Shown one piece after another: positions 52,219-59,158 of a stretch of 64,000 nt of DNA. Within the stretch, counting starts at the first letter, position 1, and every line of letters starts with the position of its first letter. The notes below the pieces were generated by a model that ran no database searches, was not told where the DNA came from, and saw nothing but the letters and a program-made list of their open reading frames with translations. This DNA comes from SIG307 sp045596385 (GTDB lineage Bacteria; Bacillota; Clostridia; Lachnospirales; Lachnospiraceae), in the NCBI GenBank assembly GCA_045596385.1, contig JAZOCC010000007.1:62001-126000 (forward strand), given 5' to 3'. Made by a program: the position numbers and the translations under genes.

Positions 52219-52698
52219 ATGGAAGCAGCAGATTTCATCAAATTTACCATCGGAAAGCAGAAGCGTATTGCACTGATTGCCCATGATGGCAAGAAGCAGG
52301 AACTGGTTTCCTGGTGTGAGCGCAACAAGGAGATTTTACAAAGACATTTCCTTTGCGGAACCGGTACTACGGCCCGTTTGATTGCAGAGAAGACCGGTCT
52401 TCCGGTAAAAGGCTATAACAGCGGTCCTCTTGGCGGTGACCAGCAGATCGGTTCCCGTATCGTGGAAGGAAACATTGATTTTGTAGTATTCTTCTGGGAC
52501 CCGTTGGCGGCACAGCCTCACGACCCGGACGTAAAGGCGTTACTTCGTATCGCTTTGGTGTACGACATTCCGATTGCCAACAATCTGGCGACGGCGGACT
52601 TTTTGCTTCATTCCAAGTACATGGAGGAGGAGTACGAGCGCAAGGTGGAGAACTATAATAAGACCATTGCGGAGAGACTGAAGCAATTTAATAAGTAG
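52219..52698 (+). CDS. mgsA: Methylglyoxal synthase
   Basis: 159 residues. It converts dihydroxyacetone phosphate to methylglyoxal and phosphate. Seen are IALIAHDGKKQELVSW, LCGTGTTARLIAEKTGL (phosphate site), SGPLGGDQQIGSRI with the catalytic Asp, and FFWDPLAAQPHDPDVKALLRIALVYDIPIANNLATADFLL. The C-terminus has about 15 extra charged residues. It offers a phosphate-saving bypass of glycolysis when sugar phosphates accumulate. AAAAAGGAG precedes the ATG. Confidence 0.95.
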   Translation: MEAADFIKFTIGKQKRIALIAHDGKKQELVSWCERNKEILQRHFLCGTGTTARLIAEKTGLPVKGYNSGPLGGDQQIGSRIVEGNIDFVVFFWDPLAAQPHDPDVKALLRIALVYDIPIANNLATADFLLHSKYMEEEYERKVENYNKTIAERLKQFNK

Positions 52699-52736
52699 AC
52701 GAGAAACGCCAGACACTGTCTGGCAAATGGAGCTGG

Positions 52737-52763
52737 GCGCATTTCTGTGAGAAATGCGCTTTT
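52737..52763 (+). terminator. Terminator of mgsA
   Basis: GCGCATTTCT (52737-52746) pairs perfectly with AGAAATGCGC (52750-52759), followed by TTTT. A shorter palindrome GCCAGACACTGTCTGGC (52708-52724) lies just before it. Confidence 0.8.
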
Positions 52764-52767
52764 CCTC

Positions 52768-52797
52768 TTGACATTAAACGTATAATTGTATACAATT
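52768..52797 (+). promoter_or_regulatory. Promoter with overlapping GntR-type operator
   Basis: TTGACA (52768-52773), 17-bp spacer, TACAAT (52791-52796). The -10 lies inside a perfect 14-bp palindrome, AATTGTATACAATT (52784-52797), which has the TTGTATACAA form bound by many FCD-type GntR repressors. The GntR gene at 55502, third in this cluster, is the natural candidate. Confidence 0.7.
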
Positions 52798-52832
52798 ACT
52801 CGATAGTGGATGATAAAGGAGCGTGTATACAT

Positions 52833-54242
52833 ATGGAGAACAGAAAAGTATATCGCAATCCTCATAACAATTTGCTTTCTTTGGAAGAGCATATGTATGA
52901 GCTTGTGGATGTGAAAACACCGAATGTCTTCCGGAACTTATTCCCGTACGATGAGGTCCCGAAGATTGCATTTAACGATCGTATTGTACCGCATTGTTTC
53001 CCGGAGGAAATTTGGATTACGGATACTACCTTCCGCGACGGACAGCAGTCCAGAGCGCCGTATACCACGGAGCAGATTGTAACGATTTTCGATTACCTGC
53101 ATCGTCTCGGCGGACCGAACGGTATTGTTCGTCAGAGTGAGTTTTTCCTTTACAGTAAGAAGGACAGGGATGCGGTTTATAAGTGTCTGGAGAGAGGATA
53201 TGAGTTTCCGGAGGTGACCTCCTGGATTCGTGCCAGCAAGAAGGATTTTGAGCTGGTAAAGGAAATCGGTTTGAAGGAAACCGGTATTTTGGTAAGTTGT
53301 TCCGACTATCATATTTTCTATAAGATGAAGATGACAAGATCTCAGGCCATGGAGCATTATTTAAACGTAGTGCGTGAGTGTCTGGAGACCGGTGTGGCAC
53401 CGCGTTGTCACTTAGAAGATATCACCCGTTCCGATATTTACGGCTTTGTAATTCCGTTCTGCTTTGAGCTGATGAAGCTGGGCTTCGAGTATAATATTCC
53501 GGTAAAGATTCGTGCCTGTGATACCATGGGCTACGGTGTCAACTTCCCGGGTGCGGTGATTCCGCGTTCCGTACAGGGTATTATCTACGGTTTGATGACT
53601 CATGCAGGCGTTCCGTCCGAACTTTTGGAGTGGCACGGTCACAACGATTTCTACAAGGCGGTTTCCAATTCTACCACCGCTTGGTTGTACGGTGCATCCG
53701 GTATTAACTGTTCCTTGTTCGGTATCGGTGAGCGTACCGGTAATACGCCGCTTGAGGCAATGGTATTTGAGTACGCACAGCTTAAGGGTACCTTGGACGG
53801 TATGGATACTACCGTAATTACGGAGCTTGCGGAGTACTATAAGAAGGAAATCGGTTACAAGATTCCGCACAGAACTCCGTTTGTGGGTAAGAATTTCAAC
53901 GTAACCCGTGCGGGTATTCATGCGGATGGTCTTCTTAAGAACGAGGAGATTTACAATATCTTCGATACCGAAAAGTTCTTAAATCGTCCGGTACTTGTTT
54001 CTGTGTCCAATACGTCCGGTCTGGCGGGTATCGCACACTGGATGAATACCTTCTACCGTTTAAAGGGGGATGCGGCACTGGATAAGTCCAATTTGCTGGT
54101 TCACAAGATTAAGGAACTGGTAGATAAGGAATACGAGGACGGTCGTATTACGGTTATGACCGATGCGGAGTTGGTCGGTATGATTAATCAGTATAAGGGA
54201 GAGTTCGGTGTGGACCTTCCGGAGGTTACCGTAGAACTGTAA
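52833..54242 (+). CDS. Re-type citrate synthase (homocitrate/isopropylmalate synthase-like)
   Basis: 469-residue DRE-TIM (HMGL-like) metallo-aldolase. Key blocks are WITDTTFRDGQQSRAPYT (catalytic Arg-Asp), PRCHLEDITRSDIYGFV, IRACDTMGYG, ELLEWHGHNDFYKAV (HxHND metal site) and LFGIGERTGNTPLEA. Proteins of this size and type are the Re-citrate synthases of clostridia (as in C. kluyveri), which make citrate from acetyl-CoA and oxaloacetate. The isocitrate dehydrogenase gene 79 bp downstream supports this, as both lead to 2-oxoglutarate and glutamate. Homocitrate or isopropylmalate synthase remain alternatives. ATG 52833 follows AAAGGAG with a long spacer. Confidence 0.8.
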   Translation: MENRKVYRNPHNNLLSLEEHMYELVDVKTPNVFRNLFPYDEVPKIAFNDRIVPHCFPEEIWITDTTFRDGQQSRAPYTTEQIVTIFDYLHRLGGPNGIVRQSEFFLYSKKDRDAVYKCLERGYEFPEVTSWIRASKKDFELVKEIGLKETGILVSCSDYHIFYKMKMTRSQAMEHYLNVVRECLETGVAPRCHLEDITRSDIYGFVIPFCFELMKLGFEYNIPVKIRACDTMGYGVNFPGAVIPRSVQGIIYGLMTHAGVPSELLEWHGHNDFYKAVSNSTTAWLYGASGINCSLFGIGERTGNTPLEAMVFEYAQLKGTLDGMDTTVITELAEYYKKEIGYKIPHRTPFVGKNFNVTRAGIHADGLLKNEEIYNIFDTEKFLNRPVLVSVSNTSGLAGIAHWMNTFYRLKGDAALDKSNLLVHKIKELVDKEYEDGRITVMTDAELVGMINQYKGEFGVDLPEVTVEL

Positions 54243-54321
54243 GTGATGAATACTGATTCGGATTTGTCCGGACAGAAAATAAAATAGAATTATTGATAAG
54301 CTACATAAGGAGGATTTTAAA

Positions 54322-55482
54322 ATGCAGGCTAAGATTGAAGCAGCAAAGGAAGCATTCGGCAAGCTTTTGACCGAGCAGTTAGCAAGAGTAGAAGAGATGA
54401 AGAAGCAGGGTGACTTTGTAGATTACAAGGCACTGGATCAGATTACTATCGGCGTATGCGGCGGTGACGGTATCGGTCCGGCAATCACCGGTCAGGCACA
54501 GAGAATTATGGAGTACTTATTAAAGGATGAAATCGCATCCGGTAAAGTACTTATTAAGAATATTGAAGGTCTTACCATTGAGCGCCGTGTGGCTGAGAAT
54601 GCAGCAATTCCGCCGGCAGTTTTGGAAGAGTTAAAGACCTGTGACGTTATTTTGAAGGGACCGACCACCACTCCGCAGAAGGGTGACCCGTGGCCGAACG
54701 TAGAGAGCGCAAACGTAGCAATGCGTAAGGCTCTTGATTTGTTCGCAAACGTAAGACCGGTTCGTATTCCGGAGCAGGGTATCGATTGGACCTTCTACCG
54801 TGAGAATACCGAGGGTGCTTACGCAGTAGGCAGCAAGGGTGTTCACGTAACCGAGGACTTAGGTGTAGACTTTACCGTAGTTACCTCTCAGGGCTGTGAG
54901 AGAATTATCCGTGCGGCATTTGAGTTCGCAAAGGCAAACGGCAAGACCAGAGTCAGTGCCGTTACCAAGGCAAACATCATTAAGACCACCGACGGTAAGT
55001 TCTTAGAGGCATTCCGTGAAATAGCAAAGGATTATCCGGGCATTACCGCAGATGAGTGGTACATCGATATTATGACCGCAAAGCTTGTGGATGAGAAGAG
55101 AAGAAGAGATTTCCAGGTTGTGGTACTTCCGAACCTGTACGGCGATATCATTACCGACGAAGCAGCAGAGTTCCAGGGCGGTGTAGGTACCGCAGGTAGC
55201 GCAAATATCGGTAAGAAGTATGCGATGTTTGAGGCAATTCACGGTTCCGCACCGCGTATGGTAAAGGAAGGCAGAGACATCTATGCCGATCCGTGTAGCG
55301 TGATTCGTGCGGCTGCAATGCTTCTTGCACACATCGGCTTCAATGATAAGGCAGATAAGCTTTATGCGGCACTTGATATTTGTACCGTTACCGAGAAGAA
55401 GCTTGTGATGACCGGACGCGATACCGGTGCTACCGGTGCGCAGTTTGCGGATTACATCATGGAAACCATCGAGAAGATGTAA
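54322..55482 (+). CDS. icd: Isocitrate dehydrogenase (isocitrate/isopropylmalate family)
   Basis: 386 residues. Family marks are VCGGDGIGPAITGQ, LKGPTTTPQKGDPWPNVESANVAMRKALDLFANVRPVR, DWTFYRENTEGAY, TKANIIKTTDGKF, VVVLPNLYGDIITDEAAEFQGGVGTAGSANIG and FEAIHGSAPRMV. The S-x-N-V-A-x-R-x-x-L substrate segment fits isocitrate rather than isopropylmalate. The context next to a Re-citrate synthase supports oxidation of isocitrate to 2-oxoglutarate. A short N-terminal helix (about 1-35) precedes the core. AAGGAGGAT sets the start. Confidence 0.85.
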   Translation: MQAKIEAAKEAFGKLLTEQLARVEEMKKQGDFVDYKALDQITIGVCGGDGIGPAITGQAQRIMEYLLKDEIASGKVLIKNIEGLTIERRVAENAAIPPAVLEELKTCDVILKGPTTTPQKGDPWPNVESANVAMRKALDLFANVRPVRIPEQGIDWTFYRENTEGAYAVGSKGVHVTEDLGVDFTVVTSQGCERIIRAAFEFAKANGKTRVSAVTKANIIKTTDGKFLEAFREIAKDYPGITADEWYIDIMTAKLVDEKRRRDFQVVVLPNLYGDIITDEAAEFQGGVGTAGSANIGKKYAMFEAIHGSAPRMVKEGRDIYADPCSVIRAAAMLLAHIGFNDKADKLYAALDICTVTEKKLVMTGRDTGATGAQFADYIMETIEKM

Positions 55483-55501
55483 TAGAAGAGGAGGTCGCTA
55501 T

Positions 55502-56170
55502 ATGAGCGATGCCAAACTGCAAAATGACAAGGATGACAAGTATTCCTTACGGGGACGTGTGTTCAATCATATCCGTGAGGGCATTCTGTCGGGCAGATAT
55601 GAGGAAAACGAAGAATTAAAGGAAAATACCATCGGAGCGGAGCTGGGCGTCAGCCGTACTCCGGTCCGTGAGGCGTTGCGTCAGCTGGAACTGGAGGGAC
55701 TTGTCAGTATCATTCCCAATAAGGGAGCTTATGTGACCGGTATTTCGGAAAAGGATATCCATGACATTTACACCATCCGTTCCTATCTGGAGGGGTTGTG
55801 TGCCCGCTGGGCCTGCGAGCATGTGACCGACGAGCAGTTGGATGCCATCGAAGAAGTCATTTATTTGTCCGAGTTCCATACAAGTAAGGGACATTTCGAG
55901 CAGGTGGTGGAACTGGACAGTAAGTTCCATAAGCTGATTTACAGTGCATGCGGAAGTAAGATTTTGGAGCATGAGCTTTCCGTGTTCCATCATTATGTGG
56001 AACGTGTCAGAAAGATTACGCTCTCCATGGAGGAACGGGCAAAACGTTCTACGGCGGAGCATACGGCGATATTAAACGCCATTCGTTCCAGAGATAAGGA
56101 GCTGGCGGAAAAGCTTGCTCATGAGCATATTATCCGGACGATTGAAAATATTGAGAAACTTGGGTTATAA
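55502..56170 (+). CDS. GntR-family regulator with FCD domain
   Basis: 222 residues. The winged helix is at about 15-80 (LRGRVFNHIREGILSGRYEENEELKENTIGAELGVSRTPVREALRQLELEGLVSIIPNKGAYV), followed by an all-helical FCD ligand domain (about 90-220) with metal-type His/Asp residues. It lies 19 bp after the isocitrate dehydrogenase gene and likely controls the operon through the palindrome at 52784-52797. A plausible effector is a di- or tricarboxylate, which is inference. ATG 55502 follows AAGAGGAGGTCG. Confidence 0.88.
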   Translation: MSDAKLQNDKDDKYSLRGRVFNHIREGILSGRYEENEELKENTIGAELGVSRTPVREALRQLELEGLVSIIPNKGAYVTGISEKDIHDIYTIRSYLEGLCARWACEHVTDEQLDAIEEVIYLSEFHTSKGHFEQVVELDSKFHKLIYSACGSKILEHELSVFHHYVERVRKITLSMEERAKRSTAEHTAILNAIRSRDKELAEKLAHEHIIRTIENIEKLGL

Positions 56171-56173
56171 TGC

Positions 56174-56205
56174 AGAAGAGTCACGAAAGTGGCTCTTCTT
56201 TGTTT
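56174..56205 (+). terminator. Terminator of the citrate synthase operon
   Basis: An 11-bp stem, AGAAGAGTCAC (56174-56184) with GTGGCTCTTCT (56189-56199), loop GAAA, followed by TTGTTTCTT. Confidence 0.85.
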
Positions 56206-56223
56206 CTTAACGGTTTCTTAACG
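56203..56223 (+). promoter_or_regulatory. Candidate PhoP box upstream of the Na/Pi gene
   Basis: TTTCTTAACG occurs twice as a direct repeat with an 11-bp period (56203-56212 and 56214-56223), i.e. CTTAAC-N5-CTTAAC, the layout of Firmicutes PhoP sites. A TAAAAT -10 lies at 56256-56261 without a good -35, fitting an activator-dependent promoter. Confidence 0.5.
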
Positions 56224-56316
56224 CATTTTTACTGGGATTATTCACAATTTGTTGGTAAAATAATGGTGCGATAAAATAAAGGAGAAAGACCGTAGGTGTG
56301 ACGGTTCGATGAAAGA

Positions 56317-58080
56317 ATGGATATTTTTGATGTGTTGTCGATGATCGGTGGTTTGGCGCTGTTCCTTTACGGAATGCATTTGCTGGGTGAAGGTTTGGAA
56401 AAGATGTCCGGCGGACGTTTGGAACGTATCTTGGAGAAGCTTACCTCCAATCCGATCAAAGGTGTTCTTTTGGGTGCTGCCGTAACGGCGGTAATTCAAT
56501 CATCTTCCGCTACCACGGTTATGGTAGTAGGTTTCGTAAATTCCGTTATTATGAAGCTTTCCCAGGCGGTCAGCATTATTATGGGTGCAAATATCGGTAC
56601 GACCATGACTGCGTGGATTCTAAGCTTAACCAGTATTGAAGGCGACAGTATCTTCATGCAGCTGTTAAAACCGACGAACTTTACAACGGTTCTCGCGTTA
56701 ATCGGTGTTATCTTTATTATGTTCCTTAAGAGCGAGAAGAAAAAGAATCTCGGTACGATTCTGGTGGGCTTTGCCATCCTTATGGTAGGTATGGATACCA
56801 TGAGCGGTGCGGTGGAAGGATTGCGTGATGTTCCGGAATTTACCAATATTCTTCTTATGTTCTCAAATCCGATTTTAGGTATGCTTGCCGGTGCGATTCT
56901 GACGGCGATTATTCAGAGTTCTTCCGCATCCGTAGGTATTTTACAGGCTCTGTGTATGACCGGAAAGGTGACCTTTGCTACGGCACTTCCGATTATTATG
57001 GGTCAGAATATCGGTACCTGTGTAACCGCACTGATTTCCGCAATCGGAGCCAAGACCAATGCAAAGCGGGCGGCATTGGTGCATCTGTACTTTAATTTAG
57101 TCGGTACTGTGGTGTTTATGCTTGCTTTCTACGGAATTAATTTGTTTGTAGATTTTGCGTTTTTGGATACGGCGGCAACTCCGGCGGGAATTGCAACCGT
57201 TCATACATGCTTTAATGTATTCGCAACCTTATTGTTACTTCCGTTCTCCAGGCTTCTGGAGAAGCTTGCTATTTTGACGGTAAAAGAAGCAAAGGACCCG
57301 AAAAAGGAGAAATTCGAGCAACAGTTACAATTGCTTGATGAGCGTTTCTTAGATACTCCGGCATTGGCGGTAAAGCATTGTAAGGAAGTTGCAAATCATA
57401 TGGCTGAGATTGCGAAGGAGGCGTTGGATTGTTCCATGGAGTTGCTTCAGGGCTATGATGAACAGACGGTGGCAAAGGTATTCGAATTGGAGTCGGAGGC
57501 CGACCTGTTTGAGGATCATCTCGGACAGTATCTTGTGAAGCTTAGCAGTAAGGATCTTTCCGTAAAGGACAGCGCAGCGCTTTCTATGTTACTTCACTGT
57601 ATCGGGGATATGGAACGTATTTCCGACCATGCTGTAAATATTGCGGAGAGTGCGGAAGAAATGAACCGGAAAAATATGGCATTCTCTCCGGAAGGGGCAA
57701 AAGAAATCGAAACTTTTGCGGATGCAGTACGTGAAATTCTCCGTTTGTCCCTGGAGAGCTTCATAAAGGAAGATATGGAGGAGGCGGTTCTGGTAGAGCC
57801 GCTTGAGGAAGTGGTGGATGATTTGAGAGACGAGTTAAAGAAGCGTCATGTGAATCGTCTGAGGGAAGGGAAGTGTACCATCGAACTTGGTTTTGTGCTT
57901 TCAGATTTGACCACGAATTTTGAGCGTGTGGCAGACCATTGTTCCAATATTGCGGCGTGTCTGATTCAGACTGCCGAACAAGACTTTGAGATGCATAATT
58001 ATATCCATAAGTTGGCAAAGGGTGAGAATACACCGTTCCACAAACGTTATATGGAATATCAGAAGCGGTATACGTTATAA
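56317..58080 (+). CDS. Na/Pi cotransporter family protein with PhoU-like domain
   Basis: 587 residues. Two Na_Pi_cotrans repeats carry the QSSSA signatures (VIQSSSATTVMVVGF and IIQSSSASVGILQAL) within about eight membrane helices (1-310). The C-terminal ~230 residues are a helical PhoU-like domain (ESEADLFEDHLGQYLVKLS, HCIGDMERISDHAVNIAE, FERVADHCSNIA). This is the NptA/YjbB layout: sodium-linked phosphate transport or export, regulated by the PhoU part. The putative Pho box at 56203 agrees with phosphate control. The ribosome site before ATG 56317 is weak (GAAAGA). Confidence 0.9.
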   Translation: MDIFDVLSMIGGLALFLYGMHLLGEGLEKMSGGRLERILEKLTSNPIKGVLLGAAVTAVIQSSSATTVMVVGFVNSVIMKLSQAVSIIMGANIGTTMTAWILSLTSIEGDSIFMQLLKPTNFTTVLALIGVIFIMFLKSEKKKNLGTILVGFAILMVGMDTMSGAVEGLRDVPEFTNILLMFSNPILGMLAGAILTAIIQSSSASVGILQALCMTGKVTFATALPIIMGQNIGTCVTALISAIGAKTNAKRAALVHLYFNLVGTVVFMLAFYGINLFVDFAFLDTAATPAGIATVHTCFNVFATLLLLPFSRLLEKLAILTVKEAKDPKKEKFEQQLQLLDERFLDTPALAVKHCKEVANHMAEIAKEALDCSMELLQGYDEQTVAKVFELESEADLFEDHLGQYLVKLSSKDLSVKDSAALSMLLHCIGDMERISDHAVNIAESAEEMNRKNMAFSPEGAKEIETFADAVREILRLSLESFIKEDMEEAVLVEPLEEVVDDLRDELKKRHVNRLREGKCTIELGFVLSDLTTNFERVADHCSNIAACLIQTAEQDFEMHNYIHKLAKGENTPFHKRYMEYQKRYTL

Positions 58081-58129
58081 TATGATTCATAAAATAAATG
58101 TAAATTTTTCGAAGGAAAGTGTTTTATTG

Positions 58130-58158
58130 TTGCAATCTTAAGATGAATCGTGTAAAAT
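58130..58158 (+). promoter_or_regulatory. Probable promoter of the degV-like gene
   Basis: TTGCAA (58130-58135), 17-bp spacer, TAAAAT (58153-58158), 39 bp before the ATG. Confidence 0.6.
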
Positions 58159-58197
58159 TGTCTTTTGGATATAGGAGTATCCGAAAGGAGAAAACAA

Positions 58198-59055
58198 ATG
58201 AGTAAGATTCGGATTATGGCGGACAGTACCTGTGATTTATCACCGGAATTGATAGAAAAATACGGAATTTCCATACTACCGTTAAATATTGTAATGGATG
58301 ATACGTCGTATTTGGACGGTGTAGAGACGACGCCGGATAAGATTTATGAATGGGCAGATGCAAACAGGACGACACCGAAGACTTCGGCACCGGGCATTGA
58401 AGCAGCGGTGGAGTTTTTACGTCCGGTTGCGGAAGAGGGAGACGAAATTTGTTATCTCGGTATCAGTGAGCAGATGAGTGCTACCTGTCAGGTGTTTCGT
58501 CTGGCGGCGGAGGAACTGGAGTATACGGAGCATGTTTGTGTAATCGATTCCATGAATCTGTCTACGGGTATCGGCTTGCAGGTATTGACTGCGGCAGAGC
58601 TGGTACAGAGTGGCTGCAGCCTTGCGGAACTGGAAACATGTTTAAAGGAGTACAGAGAGAAGGTACGGGCCAGCTTTGTTGTAGACACCCTTACTTATTT
58701 GCAAAGAGGCGGACGGTGCAGTGCGGTAACGGCGTTGATGGGAAATGCGTTGAAGCTAAAGCCTCGTATTGCGGTGGCAGACGGTAAGATGGGGGTATCC
58801 AAGAAATACCGCGGCAATAGGAAAAAGACCGTAATGGACTATGTAAAGGACATGGAAGAGGATTTGCTTCGTGCGGAGAAAAAGAGGGTTTTTATTACAC
58901 ATTCCGGAATCCAGCAGGAAATAGTGGATGAGGTAAAGGCATATTTGGACGGATTGGGACATTTTGATGCAATTCATGTGACAAGAGCCGGTGGTGTAAT
59001 TTCCAGTCATTGCGGACCGGGAACACTGGGTGTATTGTTTGTGGAAGGAAAATAG
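58198..59055 (+). CDS. DegV-family fatty-acid-binding protein
   Basis: 285 residues. DegV features are IMADSTCDLSPELIEKYGISILPLNIVMDD, PKTSAPGIEAAVEFL, YLGISEQMSATCQV, VIDSMNLSTGIGLQV, TLTYLQRGGRCSAVTALMGNALKLKPRI and the C-terminal HCGPGTLGVLF. DegV/FakB proteins bind a fatty acid and, when paired with FakA, present it for phosphorylation. FakA is not in this window. ATG 58198 follows GAAAGGAGAAA. Confidence 0.92.
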   Translation: MSKIRIMADSTCDLSPELIEKYGISILPLNIVMDDTSYLDGVETTPDKIYEWADANRTTPKTSAPGIEAAVEFLRPVAEEGDEICYLGISEQMSATCQVFRLAAEELEYTEHVCVIDSMNLSTGIGLQVLTAAELVQSGCSLAELETCLKEYREKVRASFVVDTLTYLQRGGRCSAVTALMGNALKLKPRIAVADGKMGVSKKYRGNRKKTVMDYVKDMEEDLLRAEKKRVFITHSGIQQEIVDEVKAYLDGLGHFDAIHVTRAGGVISSHCGPGTLGVLFVEGK

Positions 59056-59060
59056 ATGAT

Positions 59061-59128
59061 TTGACAAAAGGAATCGACAGGAGTATAATACCCATGGTTA
59101 GTAATGGCTAACCATGGGTGATTTTTAT
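59061..59128 (+). promoter_or_regulatory. Consensus promoter with immediate dyad upstream of the copper ATPase
   Basis: TTGACA (59061-59066), 17-bp spacer, TATAAT (59084-59089). A 12-bp perfect inverted repeat begins at the next base: ACCCATGGTTAG (59090-59101) with CTAACCATGGGT (59108-59119), followed by GATTTTTATT. The dyad covers the transcription start. It could be a metal-repressor operator, or a terminator of the degV gene that happens to overlap. Confidence 0.65.
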
Positions 59129-59158
59129 TGGTGAAAGAATGAGAAAGGTAGGTATACC

